Source of the DNA: Entomohabitans teleogrylli
GTDB lineage: Bacteria > Pseudomonadota > Gammaproteobacteria > Enterobacterales > Enterobacteriaceae
Length of the DNA: 64,000 nucleotides
Assembly: GCF_001484765.1 (NCBI RefSeq)
Contig: NZ_KQ947379.1
Span: 181,939 to 245,938, forward strand
Reading direction: 5' to 3'
In this document: positions 25,348 through 35,939 of the stretch, in pieces
Layout of the letters: each line of letters starts with the position of its first letter
Numbering within the stretch: position 1 is the stretch's first letter
Notes under the pieces: generated by a model
Told to the model about the DNA's origin: nothing
The model's input: the letters and a program-made list of their open reading frames with translations, nothing else
The model's database searches: none
Position numbers and translations under genes: made by a program

Positions 25348-25889
25348 TTAATTTTCACTCCAATCCCGCTGACCACCAGCCAGACTTCGTCCGCCGCCCG
25401 GGCCAGCCGTTGATTCACTCGCCCGGCGATATCGCGGAAATGACGCGCCAGACGATTTTCCGGCACAATCCCCATCCCCACTTCGTTGGTAACCAGCACC
25501 ACCGGCGACGGGCAGCGGGCGCAGGCCGCCAGCAGGAGTTCAATCTGGCACTGAATCCCGGCTTCCGCGGCGGTGAAGTCCCACTCCGCCTCCGGACGAT
25601 CGCCGAAGAAGTCGAACAGCAGATTGCTGATAAGCGTGGTGATACACTCCAGCAGCACCGCCTCCCGGGGATCGTTATCCGCGCCAATTACCCGCTGCAG
25701 GTCCTGCCACCGCTCTACGGTGCGCCAGTGAGCGGGGCGACTCGCTTTATGGTGCGCCACCCGGGCCGCCATCTCATCATCAAAAATTTGCGAGGTGGCG
25801 ATATACAGCACCCGCTCGCCGGCCTCGCTCACCAGACGCTCGGCATGGCCGCTCTTACCGCTGCGTGCGCCGCCGGTAACCAGAATCAT
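25344..25889 (-). CDS. cobU: Adenosylcobinamide kinase / adenosylcobinamide-phosphate guanylyltransferase
   Basis: 181 residues. P-loop [12 protein letters not shown] at residues 6-17, [18 protein letters not shown] with the histidine region that takes [25 protein letters not shown] and a C-terminal GIGVKIK. It phosphorylates adenosylcobinamide and adds GMP, providing the substrate of CobS. It overlaps cbiP and cobS by 4 bp each. Confidence 0.95.
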   Translation of the reverse strand: MILVTGGARSGKSGHAERLVSEAGERVLYIATSQIFDDEMAARVAHHKASRPAHWRTVERWQDLQRVIGADNDPREAVLLECITTLISNLLFDFFGDRPEAEWDFTAAEAGIQCQIELLLAACARCPSPVVLVTNEVGMGIVPENRLARHFRDIAGRVNQRLARAADEVWLVVSGIGVKIK

Positions 25890-27412
25890 AAATCTTGCTC
25901 CTGATGCTCGCGCATAATCTGGTAAATCCTTTCAATATCAATATGCTGACGCATCGCGTCAGCCAGTTGGTCAAACTGGCGCGCTTTATGGCCGGCATAA
26001 TCCAGCACTTCGCCCTGCCACGCCGCCATCCCCTTACGCTGGCGCAAATTGTCCAGCAGCGAGCGGGTAAAGGCGCCATTATCAAACAAACCGTGTAAAT
26101 AGCAGCCCGCCGCCAGGCCATCGTCGCTCACCGCGCCGTCCGACACCGCGAGCTGGCCGTGGAACAGCCTGAGCAGCGGCCGCGCCTGGCTGCCGCGTAC
26201 CGTTTCTCCCATATGAATCTCATAGCCGCTGACCGGATGCGCCACGGCGCTGCCGACAATCCCCGGCAGCCCGTCGAGCGCATGGCCGCGCACCAGCGTG
26301 GTCACTTTTTCGCTGGCGAAACGGGTCACCACATCCAGCAGCCCCAGCCCGGCCCCTTCGCCAAGACCGGACTCCACGTCATCGATAATCTGTCTGCCAA
26401 GCATCTGATAACCGCCGCAAATGCCCAGTACCGGCGTCCCCTGACGGTGCTGTTCCAGCAACGCCTGCGCCAGGCCGCTGGCCCGCAGCCACTGTAAATC
26501 GCCAAGGGTATTTTTACTGCCGGGCAACAACAGCAAATCGGCGCCGGACAGTTCGTGGGGATGGGTGACATAACGCAATCGCACGTCTGGCTGGGCCGCC
26601 AGGGCGTTAAAATCGGTGAAATTCGCGATATGCGGAACCTGAATTACCGCAATATCCAGCGCCTGGCTGACGGCATCGCGGTATTTCCCGCGCTGGAGCG
26701 CCACGCCGTCCTCATCTTCGAGATCGATATCCAGCCACGGCATGACCCCCACCACCGGCACGCCGGTCAGCGCCTCTATCTGGGCAATCCCCGGCGTCAG
26801 CAGCACCAGGTCGCCGCGAAATTTATTGATGATCACCCCTTTCACCCGCCAGCGCTCATGCGCCTGAAGCAACGCCAGCGTACCGTAAATCGCGGCAAAC
26901 ACCCCGCCGCGATCGATATCCGCCACCAGGATCACCGGGCAGCAGGCCAGTTCCGCCATGCCCATATTCACGATATCGCGATCGCGCAGGTTAATTTCCG
27001 CCGGGCTGCCGGCCCCCTCCAGCACCATAATTTGCTGTTCCTCCGCCAGGCTGCGGTAGACGCTGCGCACCTGCTCGCGCAGTTGCGGCTTATAGTCGTG
27101 GTAGCTGAGCGCATCCATATTGCTGGCGACTTTACCCATCAGCACCACCTGCGCCTGACGATCGCTGGTGGGTTTGAGCAGCACCGGATTCATGCGCACG
27201 TCGGGGGCGATACCGGCCGCTTCGGCCTGGAAAATTTGCGCCCGCCCCATCTCTTTGCCATCTGGCGTGATACCGGAATTGAGCGCCATATTCTGCGATT
27301 TAAACGGCGCGCAGCGCCAGCCGTCCTGGTAAAAAATACGGCACAGCCCTGCCGTCAGTACACTTTTCCCGACGTCAGAGGCGGTGCCCTGTAACATCAC
27401 TGCCAGGCTCAT
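25886..27412 (-). CDS. cbiP: Cobyric acid synthase (glutamine-hydrolysing)
   Basis: 508 residues. The N-terminal ATP-binding domain starts [22 protein letters not shown]; the C-terminal class I amidotransferase domain has the nucleophile in [12 protein letters not shown] and the downstream His in [10 protein letters not shown]. It amidates the b, d, e and g carboxylates of adenosylcobyrinic diamide. Coupled by 4-bp overlaps to cbiO and cobU. Confidence 0.95.
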   Translation of the reverse strand: MSLAVMLQGTASDVGKSVLTAGLCRIFYQDGWRCAPFKSQNMALNSGITPDGKEMGRAQIFQAEAAGIAPDVRMNPVLLKPTSDRQAQVVLMGKVASNMDALSYHDYKPQLREQVRSVYRSLAEEQQIMVLEGAGSPAEINLRDRDIVNMGMAELACCPVILVADIDRGGVFAAIYGTLALLQAHERWRVKGVIINKFRGDLVLLTPGIAQIEALTGVPVVGVMPWLDIDLEDEDGVALQRGKYRDAVSQALDIAVIQVPHIANFTDFNALAAQPDVRLRYVTHPHELSGADLLLLPGSKNTLGDLQWLRASGLAQALLEQHRQGTPVLGICGGYQMLGRQIIDDVESGLGEGAGLGLLDVVTRFASEKVTTLVRGHALDGLPGIVGSAVAHPVSGYEIHMGETVRGSQARPLLRLFHGQLAVSDGAVSDDGLAAGCYLHGLFDNGAFTRSLLDNLRQRKGMAAWQGEVLDYAGHKARQFDQLADAMRQHIDIERIYQIMREHQEQDL

Positions 27413-28221
27413 GAGACCTCCTGATGGCTACGCCCGAAATGGGCATAAAGTTCCTGTTCGCTACGATACAGCGGAAGTCCCGCCAGAGCGTGGAGTTTCA
27501 CCAGCCACGGCTGAACCAGCCCGGCCTGCTCCAGCATGCGCTGCTGGCTAAACACCTCCTGCGGCGTACCGGAGGCCAGCACCGCGCCGTGGCGCAGCAC
27601 GTGAACGCCATCGCACACCTCGTAAATCAAATCGATATCATGGCTGGAGATCACCACCCGTTTGCCCTGCCGGGCGATACGGCGGATAATCTCCATCATC
27701 TGGCGGCGCCCGGCGGGATCCAGCCCGGCGGTCGGTTCATCGAGCAGCAGATAGTCCGCCTGCATCACCAGCGCCCCGGCAATCGCCACACGCTTCTTCT
27801 GGCCGTGGCTGAGAAACTGAATCGGCTGCTGGCGAAACGCCCCGGCGTCCACCAGCTCAATGGCCTGCGCCAGGCGGCGGGCGATTTCCGGCTCCGGCAC
27901 CCCAAGATTACGTAGACTGAAGGCGATATCGCTGTCGATATCGGTATAAAACAGCTGCTGATCGGGATCCTGAAATACCGTGGTCACCTGGCGGCGCAAG
28001 GCGATAAGCCCCTGCTTGCTGTAGTCCAGCGGCCTGCCCTGCCACACGACGCGGCCCTGCTGCGGACGCAGCAGCCCGCACAGATTCATAAACAGCGTCG
28101 ACTTGCCGCAGCCGTTGGCGCCGACCAGACCGGTCACCGGATATTGGGCAAAATCGAGGCTAATATCCCGCAGCACCGGCTGATCCTGATACTGAAAATA
28201 CAGGCCCTGAGTGGCCAGCAT
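27409..28221 (-). CDS. cbiO: Cobalt ECF transporter ATPase
   Basis: 270 residues. Walker [11 protein letters not shown]-loop FQDPDQQLF, signature [14 protein letters not shown], Walker [13 protein letters not shown] and switch VVISSHD. It drives cobalt uptake by CbiMNQ. The signature has SHGQ, as in other CbiO proteins, in place of the common SGGQ. It lies 9 bp after cbiQ. Confidence 0.94.
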   Translation of the reverse strand: MLATQGLYFQYQDQPVLRDISLDFAQYPVTGLVGANGCGKSTLFMNLCGLLRPQQGRVVWQGRPLDYSKQGLIALRRQVTTVFQDPDQQLFYTDIDSDIAFSLRNLGVPEPEIARRLAQAIELVDAGAFRQQPIQFLSHGQKKRVAIAGALVMQADYLLLDEPTAGLDPAGRRQMMEIIRRIARQGKRVVISSHDIDLIYEVCDGVHVLRHGAVLASGTPQEVFSQQRMLEQAGLVQPWLVKLHALAGLPLYRSEQELYAHFGRSHQEVS

Positions 28222-28230
28222 GGCAGATCC

Positions 28231-28908
28231 TTACAGGTGAAAATCCCCCTGAAATAATTTAACTTCCAGCGCCGTGACCATCTGCTGGTAGCGCGCCATT
28301 ACCCGGGAAAACAGCATACCCACCAGCATCGCCAGCGAGCGATAACCGCCCGGCAGAGTACGGTAGCCGAAACGCAGCGTCTGCGCCCGGTGAATCGCCA
28401 GCGCTTCATCAAGCAGAATAAAAATAAACCGCCAGGTAAGCAGAATCTGCTCGGTCAGCAGGCGCGGTACCCGGCAGAGCTGCAACAGCCTAATCATCTG
28501 GTTAAACGGTAGATTGAGCACCAGCCAGAACGTGGCCGACAGCGCCGCCAGACTGCGCCACAGGGTCTGGTTGGCCATCTCCAGTCCGGCGGCGGTGATC
28601 CCCAGCGCTACATTGCCCAGCGACAGACTCCACAGCATCCCCTGCGGCTGGCGCGAAACACTGAACAGAATCGTGATGGTCCCGAGCAGCAGAAATCCCA
28701 GCGGCAGCGCCAGCCAGCGTAACCAGCGCCCGGGAGTGACCCGCAACATCCAGCAACTGACTCCGCCAGTCACCGCCGCCAGCGCCCCCTGTGCGGCGGG
28801 CGGCAACGCCATCGCCAGCGCCATCAGCAGGATCCACAGCGCGAACTTGAGCCGCGGATCCCGATCGCGCCAGCGGCTGCGGGCGCTGATTTTATCAATG
28901 CTCAGCAT
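28231..28908 (-). CDS. cbiQ: Cobalt ECF transporter transmembrane protein
   Basis: 225 residues of the EcfT family: DPRLKFALWILLMALAMALPP near the start, membrane helices, then the ATPase-coupling region around LDEALAIHRAQTLRFGYR with the Ala-x-x-x-Ala-Arg-Gly-like motif in degenerate form. It connects CbiM to CbiO. It overlaps cbiN by 14 bp. Confidence 0.92.
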   Translation of the reverse strand: MLSIDKISARSRWRDRDPRLKFALWILLMALAMALPPAAQGALAAVTGGVSCWMLRVTPGRWLRWLALPLGFLLLGTITILFSVSRQPQGMLWSLSLGNVALGITAAGLEMANQTLWRSLAALSATFWLVLNLPFNQMIRLLQLCRVPRLLTEQILLTWRFIFILLDEALAIHRAQTLRFGYRTLPGGYRSLAMLVGMLFSRVMARYQQMVTALEVKLFQGDFHL

Positions 28909-29176
28909 GCTGGCCGCGCCTGCCGCGGTAGTAGCCGAGTATATAGAAAATCACCGCCGCGCCGATCGATCCCTGCAGGGTAAACAGCAGACTTTCGATC
29001 TCCCCGCTGGCCGGTTCATAGAGCGGTTCGAACCACGGCTGATAATCCGGCGCAATGGCCATGATCTGCTGCTCCGCCTCACCGTCGGAGCCGCCAAACT
29101 CGCCGCCGTGATCGATGAAAAACGGCACAATCATCAGGGCCGCCACCAGCCCCAGCAAAATCAGCGTCTTTTTCAT
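28895..29176 (-). CDS. cbiN: Cobalt ECF transporter small subunit
   Basis: 93 residues with two membrane segments (ILLGLVAALMIVPFFI and SIGAAVIFYILGYYRG) flanking a periplasmic stretch (EFGGSDGEAEQQIMAIAPDY). It activates metal loading by CbiM. One base separates it from the cbiM stop region, so translation is coupled. Confidence 0.93.
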   Translation of the reverse strand: MKKTLILLGLVAALMIVPFFIDHGGEFGGSDGEAEQQIMAIAPDYQPWFEPLYEPASGEIESLLFTLQGSIGAAVIFYILGYYRGRRGQHAEH

Positions 29177-29177
29177 T

Positions 29178-29909
29178 TCATATTCCCCGCGCGGTAATGA
29201 GCTGGCGTTTGGTTAACTGGTCATAAATCAGTACTGTCAACAGACCTTCGGCAATCGCCACCGGGATCTGCGTCAGGCAGAAAATCCCCATAAACTTGGC
29301 CATCGCACCAGCGGCGCCGGACTGCGGATCGGGAAACGCCGCGCCGAGCTGTAGCGAGGTAACAAAATAGGTCATCAGATCCGCCGTCATGGCGCACAGG
29401 AATACCGCCACATCGCTGCGCAGCCCGGATTTACGCGCCAGCCGCCACACCAGATAACCAGCCACCGGCCCGATCACCGCCATCGACATGCCGTTAGCGC
29501 CGAGGGTGGTTAACCCGCCATGAGCCAGCAGCAGCGCCTGGAACAACAGCACGATGGCGCCGAGGGTTGCCACCACCCCGGGGCCAAACAGGATCACCGC
29601 CAGCCCGACGCCGGTAGGATGCGAACAACTGCCGGTCACCGAAGGTATTTTCAGCGCCGAAAGCACAAAGATAAACGCCCCGCACAGCGCCAGCAGCACC
29701 TTCTGATGACTGTCCTGCTGGACAATCTGGCGCAGACGCACCAGCCCGTACCACAGGCACGGCAGGAACAGCACCCACCAGGCCAGCGCCCACAGCGGGG
29801 GTAAAAAGCCTTCCATAATGTGCATCGCGAACGCATCGTCGGGAACCGCCAGCATCAGCAGCCCCAGACCCAGCCCCGAAAAAGAGAGGCGTTTCAACTG
29901 TTGTTCCAT
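29178..29909 (-). CDS. cbiM: Cobalt ECF transporter substrate-binding component
   Basis: 243 residues. A signal peptide ends DDAFA, so the mature protein begins Met29-His30 (MHIMEGFLPP). In this family the new N-terminal Met-His is part of the metal site. Further motifs are SVTGSCSHPTGVGLAVILFGP and GANGMSMAVIGP. It brings Co2+ across the inner membrane with CbiNQO. It follows cbiL by 30 bp. Confidence 0.94.
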   Translation of the reverse strand: MEQQLKRLSFSGLGLGLLMLAVPDDAFAMHIMEGFLPPLWALAWWVLFLPCLWYGLVRLRQIVQQDSHQKVLLALCGAFIFVLSALKIPSVTGSCSHPTGVGLAVILFGPGVVATLGAIVLLFQALLLAHGGLTTLGANGMSMAVIGPVAGYLVWRLARKSGLRSDVAVFLCAMTADLMTYFVTSLQLGAAFPDPQSGAAGAMAKFMGIFCLTQIPVAIAEGLLTVLIYDQLTKRQLITARGI

Positions 29910-29939
29910 AATCCTTCCCCTGTCGCTTATGACGGTCGG

Positions 29940-30644
29940 TCATGCCTGGCCGCGGTTCACCAGAATGGTGGAAAAATAGGCCAGCGGCTGGTCGTCGCTC
30001 ACCGCGGCCAGATCCCGCCAGCACTGCTCCTCCGGCAGAGTCGCTTCTGTCATCATCACGGCGTATTCCAGTAATCCAAGGCGCGCCAGCAGCGCTTTGA
30101 CCGCCGGGAAACGCCGGTACACCTTCATCAGCACCACGCACTCATGCTGCCTGAGCGCCTGCTCCAGCGCCGCCTCGCCGGCGGTACAGGAGACGATCGC
30201 CAGCGACTGTTGTTCCATCGCCAGCGGCAGTTGCGCCGCGGCGGCAATCGCGGCGAAGGAGGTCACCCCGGGGACAATCTCCAGCCACGGCACGCGCCCG
30301 AGGCGCTGGAACAGAAATACCCAGGTGCTGAACAGCATGGCGTCGCCGAGGGTGATAAAACCGACCCGCTTTCCGGCCGCCACTTCGTGGCGCAGCGCGG
30401 CGCTAATCTCATCCCACACCGCGGTTTTTTCCTCGCTGTCGGCGCTCATCGGAAAATGGCAGGTGCGCACATCAGTCTGTGGGCCGAGATAGTCGCGGGC
30501 GATACTCAGCGCGACGCTCTCCCCACCGCGGCGTCCCGCCGGGGCATACAGCACATCCAGCGTGGCGATAATGCGTGCGGCGCGTACGGTGATCAGATCG
30601 CTGGCTCCCGGCCCGACGCCCAGCGCATAGAGTCTTCCGCTCAT
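29940..30644 (-). CDS. cbiL: Cobalt-precorrin-2 C20-methyltransferase
   Basis: 234 residues of the SAM-dependent tetrapyrrole methylase fold. GVGPGASDLITVRAARII near the N-terminus, GFITLGDAMLFSTWVFLFQRL and the EIVPGVTSFAAIAAAA segment are typical. It adds the C20 methyl group to cobalt-precorrin-2. The start overlaps the cbiK stop by 4 bp. Confidence 0.94.
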   Translation of the reverse strand: MSGRLYALGVGPGASDLITVRAARIIATLDVLYAPAGRRGGESVALSIARDYLGPQTDVRTCHFPMSADSEEKTAVWDEISAALRHEVAAGKRVGFITLGDAMLFSTWVFLFQRLGRVPWLEIVPGVTSFAAIAAAAQLPLAMEQQSLAIVSCTAGEAALEQALRQHECVVLMKVYRRFPAVKALLARLGLLEYAVMMTEATLPEEQCWRDLAAVSDDQPLAYFSTILVNRGQA

Positions 30645-31435
30645 GCCACCTCCAGACAGGCGTCGCTCAGCGCCTGCTGCAAATGATCGCTGAACATGGC
30701 GCGAATCGCCGGGTTTTCCCCCAGCCCCTGCAGCCAGGGCCGGGCGTCAATACCGGCGCGGGCGAAGCGGGTTTTCCACGAATCTTCTTCATCCGAGGCC
30801 ATATCGTTGATGGCGTGATCGCCGGCCACCAGCATCAGGGGCATCAGGTGTACCCGACGCACCTCCTGGCGGCGCAGGCTATCGATCAACACCTCAATTT
30901 CCGGGTAACTTTCCACCGCGCCGACGCGCATCGGCAGCCCGCGCGCCGTCATCAGATGATCGAGGCAGGCGTAGGCGGCGAAAGCGTGGTGGCTGGCGCC
31001 GTGTCCCATAAACACCACCTGCTCCCCGGCCGCCAGCGGCGGTAGCTGCTGCTGTAGCGCGGTAAGCAGGGTTTCATAATCCGCAAAGCCGCTGAGCAGC
31101 GGCGCGCCAATCACCAGACGCTGAAACTGACCGCGCAGTTCGGCAACCTGACGGACGATTTTTTCGTATTCATCGCCGTTGATGATATGCAGCGACTGAA
31201 TCGCCACATCCTGATATCCCAGCGCCGCCAGGCGGCGCAGCGCCTGCTGCGGGTTGTCGATGTCGAGGTTGTCGCGCTGTTTCAGCTTGCGAATAATCAT
31301 GCCGGAGGTAAATGCCCGGAACAGATGCCGATCCGGGCAACGGGCCGCCAGCGCATTTTCGCAGGCGGTAATGTTCTTCTCACGGGTATCGTGATAGCTG
31401 GTGCCAAAGCTGATCACGAGCAGGGCTTTCTTCAT
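30641..31435 (-). CDS. cbiK: Anaerobic cobaltochelatase
   Basis: 264 residues. His145 (FMGHGASHH), Glu175 (GAVES) and His207 (AGDHAIND) match the metal-binding residues of Salmonella CbiK in both identity and numbering. It inserts Co2+ into sirohydrochlorin without ATP at the start of the anaerobic route. No signal peptide, so it is the cytoplasmic form. It directly follows cbiJ. Confidence 0.95.
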   Translation of the reverse strand: MKKALLVISFGTSYHDTREKNITACENALAARCPDRHLFRAFTSGMIIRKLKQRDNLDIDNPQQALRRLAALGYQDVAIQSLHIINGDEYEKIVRQVAELRGQFQRLVIGAPLLSGFADYETLLTALQQQLPPLAAGEQVVFMGHGASHHAFAAYACLDHLMTARGLPMRVGAVESYPEIEVLIDSLRRQEVRRVHLMPLMLVAGDHAINDMASDEEDSWKTRFARAGIDARPWLQGLGENPAIRAMFSDHLQQALSDACLEVA

Positions 31436-32254
31436 CTATTTCTCCTGAGCATCCGCCGCGGGATGCGGGTTATTTTTCGCCGCCAGCCACTCGCGCAGAC
31501 AGCGAGCGAAATCCTCCTGGCTCTCCAGCAACGCCGCCCCCGACGCCTCGTCCGGCGGACGGGTCAGCACAATGCACGGGATGTTCAGCGCCAGACAGGG
31601 GCGCACTTTTTCCAGAAATCCCCCCTCGCTGCCGGACTCTTTGGTGATCACCACATCGGCCCGACATTGCTGATAAAAGACCTGATTAAACGCGGCGCTG
31701 AACGGCCCGCACAGAGCATAAATCTGTTCGACGCCCAGCCCGGAAGCTTCACACTGCGCCAGCGCCTGTGCGGTAGGCAGCACCCGCGCCAACAGAGTTT
31801 TATCCGCCAGTCCCTGGCGCCAGCGGGCCAGATCTTTGCTGCCGGTGGTTAACAGCACCCGCGGTCCGCAAGCGCTGGCCAGCCGGCAGGCCTCTTCTAT
31901 CGATGTCGCCCGGTGCAACAGCGGGCTGTCGATAACCTCCAGTTGCCCCGGCCGCTGATAGCGGTGCAGGCGGATCCCCAGTTGCCGGCAGGCCAGGCGG
32001 GCGTTACGGCTCACGACCTCGGCGTAGGGATGCGAGGCGTCAATCACCCAGCGCACCCGGTGTTCCCGCAGCCACATCACCATTTGTGGGCCATCCATGC
32101 GCCCGCTGCGTATCGTACCGCGCAGCCCAGCGGCCATTTGTCGACCCGCCGGCGTGGCCACCGACAGGGTGTAATCCACCCCGGCCTCGTCCAGCATCCG
32201 GCATAGCTGGCGGGCGTCGCTGGTGCCGCCAATCACCAGCACCGGCGCCGTCAC
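31436..32254 (-). CDS. cbiJ: Cobalt-precorrin-6A reductase
   Basis: 272 residues from a GTG at 32254, which overlaps the cbiH stop (GTGA). The upstream frame to 32377 has no homology. VLVIGGTSDARQLCRML is the nucleotide-binding start; GRMDGPQMVMWLREHRVRWVIDASHPYAE and VVITKESGSEGGFLEK are family motifs. It reduces the macrocycle with NADH. The protein ends slightly longer than usual (PHPAADAQEK). Confidence 0.92.
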   Translation of the reverse strand: MTAPVLVIGGTSDARQLCRMLDEAGVDYTLSVATPAGRQMAAGLRGTIRSGRMDGPQMVMWLREHRVRWVIDASHPYAEVVSRNARLACRQLGIRLHRYQRPGQLEVIDSPLLHRATSIEEACRLASACGPRVLLTTGSKDLARWRQGLADKTLLARVLPTAQALAQCEASGLGVEQIYALCGPFSAAFNQVFYQQCRADVVITKESGSEGGFLEKVRPCLALNIPCIVLTRPPDEASGAALLESQEDFARCLREWLAAKNNPHPAADAQEK

Positions 32255-32976
32255 AGTTGGTAGCCTCGCGGGGTGATCATCAGGCCATCGCGCAGATAGG
32301 TGGCCTGATTGCCGACAATCACCAGGCTGGTCATGTCTACCGGCGCAAAGTCCATCTCGCCGAGGGTCGTCAGCCATTTTTCCTGCTTTTTACGGCCGGC
32401 GGCTTTGACTACCCCGACCGGGGTCTGCGGATCCTTACTTTCCAGCAGCAGTTCAAAAGCGCGCGCCAGATGCCCTTCCCGCCCACGACTGCGCGGGTTA
32501 TAAAAGCAGATAACAAAATCCGCCTGCCCGGCGGCGGTGATACGTTTTTCAATCACCGGCCACGGGGTCAGCAGATCGCTTAAGCTGATATGGCAGAAGT
32601 CGTGCATCAGCGGCGCCCCGAGCAGCGATGCGGCGGCAATACTGGCGGTAATCCCCGGCACCAGCCGCACCTCCAGATCCAGTTGCTGACGCGTCACTAT
32701 CTCCAGCACCAGCCCGGCCATGCCGTATATCCCGGCGTCGCCGCTGCTGATCAGGGCGACATTTTTACCCTCCAGCGCCAGATCGATGGCGGTCTGGCAG
32801 CGCTCAATCTCTTTGCACATGCCGGTTTTGATCACCTGCTTATCACCGCTCAACCCCTTCACCAGGTGGGTATAGGTTTTGTAGCCGACGATCACTTGCG
32901 CCTGTTCCAGCGCCGCGATCGCTTCGCTGGTCATCATGGCCTGCGAACCCGGGCCAATACCGATAACGCTCAACAT
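32251..32976 (-). CDS. cbiH: Cobalt-precorrin-3B C17-methyltransferase
   Basis: 241 residues, tetrapyrrole methylase fold: GIGPGSQAMMTSEAI, ALISSGDAGIYGMAGLVLE, LVPGITASIAAASLLGAPLMHDF, VCFYNPRSRGR. It methylates C17 and drives ring contraction. It overlaps cbiG by 7 bp and the cbiJ start by 4 bp. Confidence 0.94.
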   Translation of the reverse strand: MLSVIGIGPGSQAMMTSEAIAALEQAQVIVGYKTYTHLVKGLSGDKQVIKTGMCKEIERCQTAIDLALEGKNVALISSGDAGIYGMAGLVLEIVTRQQLDLEVRLVPGITASIAAASLLGAPLMHDFCHISLSDLLTPWPVIEKRITAAGQADFVICFYNPRSRGREGHLARAFELLLESKDPQTPVGVVKAAGRKKQEKWLTTLGEMDFAPVDMTSLVIVGNQATYLRDGLMITPRGYQL

Positions 32977-34031
32977 GAATGGGAAACTCCTAAAGTAATG
33001 GTGACGCCCTGTTGACGCAGGGTTTCGCCCACCAGTTGGCCGTCGCTCATTAACCAGGCTACCGGTCGCGAAACGCTACTCACCCCGACGGTCTGGCGCA
33101 CAAACGCCGAACCGGCGAAACGATGCTCGTGGCGCCGCAGTTCATCGACGCTGAAAATCTCAAAAGGTACCCGGTGGCACAGAGCGAGCTGGTTGAGCGC
33201 CGGCTCATCTTTTTTCAGCGCCACGCTGCCAATGGCCCGCAGCGCCAGCGGATCGATATGATTGGCGTTAAATTGCTGGCGCAACAGCGCCACCAGGGTT
33301 TGCAGCGAGGTGGCGCGCCGGCAGCCAATGCCCGCCACCACCCGCCGCGGCACCAGGCGGAACAGCGGAACCGACGCCGCCAACGGCAGGTCGCTCAGAG
33401 TGACGCATACCAGCGCCGCCAGCCCGTCCAGCTGGCGCAGCGAGGCCACCGGGATAAAACCGCGGGTGTCGCAGCGTTCGGCATCCCCGGCCAGCGCCGG
33501 ATCCCACCACAGGCCGACGCGCTTCCCGCTCACCAGCATGTGGTTGACGGTCTTCACCGCCTGGCGGAAATCCCGCATATCGGCATCCAGTTGGGTGGCC
33601 AGCACGTCCAGCGCCGCCAGTTGGTTAACGTCAGTAGCGGTGGTGATCACCGGATCGGCGCCCAGCACCCCGGCCAGATAGCGGGTCAACGCGTTGGCGC
33701 CGCCGACGTGGCCGGAAAGCAGGCTGATAACATGCTGACCGCGCTCATCGATCACCACCACTGCCGGGTCGGTCAGTTTGTCGTTAACCAGCGGCGCAAT
33801 CACCCGTATCGTCAGGCCGGTGGCGCCCACCACAATCAGCGCCGAATAACTGTGAAACGCCTCACGCACCGTTTGGGCGAAACTGCCGTTAAACGGCATA
33901 AAACCCGGCTCCAGCAACTTATCGCTGGTGAAGCAGGTCAGCGGCAGCGCCGCCTGCAACCGCCGGGCCAGCGCCACGCCGCCGGGGGTCAGGCAGAACA
34001 GGGCGATGGATTCAGGAGTGACGGTATTCAT
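32970..34031 (-). CDS. cbiG: Cobalt-precorrin-5A hydrolase
   Basis: 353 residues. The N-terminal half ([25 protein letters not shown]) and the C-terminal half ([30 protein letters not shown]) match CbiG. It opens the delta-lactone of cobalt-precorrin-5A and releases acetaldehyde. It overlaps cbiF by 20 bp. Confidence 0.94.
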   Translation of the reverse strand: MNTVTPESIALFCLTPGGVALARRLQAALPLTCFTSDKLLEPGFMPFNGSFAQTVREAFHSYSALIVVGATGLTIRVIAPLVNDKLTDPAVVVIDERGQHVISLLSGHVGGANALTRYLAGVLGADPVITTATDVNQLAALDVLATQLDADMRDFRQAVKTVNHMLVSGKRVGLWWDPALAGDAERCDTRGFIPVASLRQLDGLAALVCVTLSDLPLAASVPLFRLVPRRVVAGIGCRRATSLQTLVALLRQQFNANHIDPLALRAIGSVALKKDEPALNQLALCHRVPFEIFSVDELRRHEHRFAGSAFVRQTVGVSSVSRPVAWLMSDGQLVGETLRQQGVTITLGVSHSC

Positions 34032-34785
34032 GGCTAAACTCCGCGTCGTACAGTTTTGAATAGTGGTACTCCGCGCCGAGGAACGGCCCCACCAGAATCA
34101 GGGCGGTTTTGCGGATCCCGGCGGCGCGCACCTGGTCGCTGATGTCGCTGAGGGTGCCGCGCAAAGTCTGGCTATCCGGCCAACTGGCCTTGTAGACCAC
34201 CGCCACCGGGGTATCCGCCGGATAACCGCCGGCGATCAACTGTTCCGCCACCCGGTTAATTCGCTGTACCGAAAGATAAATCGCCATCGACGTCTGGTGG
34301 GCGGCAAAAGCGCCAAGGGTCTCCTTCGGCGGCATCGGCGTGCGCCCGGCAATACGGGTGATGATCAGGCTCTGGGACACCTCCGGCACCGTATACTCAA
34401 TACCGAGCTGCGCCGCGGCGCCCTGGAATGCGCTGACCCCGGGCACCACCTGCCAGCCGATACCGCGCCGTTTCAACTCCTCGCTCTGCTCGCGAATTGA
34501 GCCATACAGCGACAGATCGCCAGTCTGCAGGCGCACCACCAGCTTGCCGGCCTGCACGCCCCGGACCATCAAATCGATAATCTGTTCCAGATGCAGAACG
34601 GCGCTGTCGTGGCATTCGGCCTGCGGCGGGCAATAGTTAAGGAGATCAGGGTTAATCAGCGAGCCGGCGTAAATCACCACCTGGGCCTGCTGTAGCAAGC
34701 GGTAGCCTTTGAGGGTGATCAGCTCGCAATCCCCCGGACCGGCGCCGACGAACCACACGCAGCGAGTGTCAAAAGGTTGATTCAT
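34012..34785 (-). CDS. cbiF: Cobalt-precorrin-4 C11-methyltransferase
   Basis: 257 residues from the ATG at 34785 (the frame extends to 34824 without homology). [49 protein letters not shown] and [18 protein letters not shown] are the CbiF/CobM motifs. It methylates C11. It overlaps cbiT by 17 bp. Confidence 0.94.
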   Translation of the reverse strand: MNQPFDTRCVWFVGAGPGDCELITLKGYRLLQQAQVVIYAGSLINPDLLNYCPPQAECHDSAVLHLEQIIDLMVRGVQAGKLVVRLQTGDLSLYGSIREQSEELKRRGIGWQVVPGVSAFQGAAAQLGIEYTVPEVSQSLIITRIAGRTPMPPKETLGAFAAHQTSMAIYLSVQRINRVAEQLIAGGYPADTPVAVVYKASWPDSQTLRGTLSDISDQVRAAGIRKTALILVGPFLGAEYHYSKLYDAEFSHEYRHS

Positions 34786-35347
34786 GATGTCCCCTCCTGA
34801 GGCAGGAAATAACAAAAGTGGCATTATTCGGTTTGAAATAGTGGCCGCTGCCCAGCGCGGTCAGCGTGGCGCTCTGAATCTGCTGGCAATCCAGTTCCGC
34901 CACCGGGCAGTGCGCCAGATGTTGCAGAGCGCCGGACAGGTTCTCCTGCAGAATAAATGTCATCACCAGCCGCCCCCCCTCCACCAGGTGCGCCAACGCC
35001 CAGTCGATAAGTTGGGTCAGGTGGCCGCCGCTGCCGCCGATAAAGATTGCCTGCGCCTGTTCGTTGATCTCCAGCGGCGCCACACCATTGATTACGCGCA
35101 GAGTGCGGCAGTCGAAATAGGCCATGTTTTGCTCCAGCAGCGCCAGCGCCCGGGGATTACGCTCAATGGCAATCACCCGCAGTTGCGGATAGCGCAGCGC
35201 CGCCTCCAGTGCCACGCTGCCGGTACCGGCGCCGACGTCAATCATCAGTTGTGCCCGGTGTAGTTCCAGCCTTGAGAGCGCCAGCGCCCGCACCGCCTCT
35301 TTGGTCATCGGCACCTGCTGACCGCGCAGAAATAGTTCATCTTTCAT
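34769..35347 (-). CDS. cbiT: Cobalt-precorrin-6B C15-methyltransferase (decarboxylating)
   Basis: 192 residues with a class I methyltransferase fold: [17 protein letters not shown] for SAM binding, [33 protein letters not shown]. It methylates C15 and decarboxylates the C12 acetate chain, together with CbiE. It is the separate CbiT that corresponds to the C-terminal half of CobL. Confidence 0.94.
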   Translation of the reverse strand: MKDELFLRGQQVPMTKEAVRALALSRLELHRAQLMIDVGAGTGSVALEAALRYPQLRVIAIERNPRALALLEQNMAYFDCRTLRVINGVAPLEINEQAQAIFIGGSGGHLTQLIDWALAHLVEGGRLVMTFILQENLSGALQHLAHCPVAELDCQQIQSATLTALGSGHYFKPNNATFVISCLRRGHHESTF

Positions 35348-35939
35348 CGAGGATCACCACCACGTTCATCTCCCAGCCTGGCGCCACCTGCTGTGGCGCA
35401 AGCCGGTGAATACGTTCATTGTCCTGCGCCAGGTTCTCACCGATGATCAGCGTGCGCGACAGCCCGCGGCGCATGATTTCACGGGCAATCTGATACGGGC
35501 CGATAAGCTGATCGGTGACCATCGCCACCCGCGGATGGCCCAGCAGCCAGTCAAAATCGGGCTGGCGTCCGTGACTGCTGGTCATCAATAAGTCGTTCAT
35601 CGCTACTCCGGCGCGGGCGCACAGATACTGAATGGCGCTGATGCCGGGAATAATGCGGACCCGATCGGCGCCAAAATGGCTGACCAGACGGTTGCCGATG
35701 CCGTACAACAGCGGATCTCCGGAAGCCAGCACCACCACGCGCTGCGCCAGGCGCCGCTCCAGCCACGCCAGCAGCCCCTCAATATCGGCATCCAGCAGCC
35801 GGGTTTGCGCGCCTGAACCGGCAAACAGCGCCAACTGTCGTCGCCCGCCCACCAGAATTTCCGCCTGCGCAATGGCCTGGCGCGCCGCGTCGGTCAACAG
35901 CGCCGGCGTTCCCGGGCCAATACCCGCGACGATCAACAT
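35337..35939 (-). CDS. cbiE: Cobalt-precorrin-7 C5-methyltransferase
   Basis: 200 residues, tetrapyrrole methylase fold: [51 protein letters not shown]. It methylates C5. It overlaps cbiD by 7 bp and cbiT by 11 bp. Confidence 0.94.
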   Translation of the reverse strand: MLIVAGIGPGTPALLTDAARQAIAQAEILVGGRRQLALFAGSGAQTRLLDADIEGLLAWLERRLAQRVVVLASGDPLLYGIGNRLVSHFGADRVRIIPGISAIQYLCARAGVAMNDLLMTSSHGRQPDFDWLLGHPRVAMVTDQLIGPYQIAREIMRRGLSRTLIIGENLAQDNERIHRLAPQQVAPGWEMNVVVILDER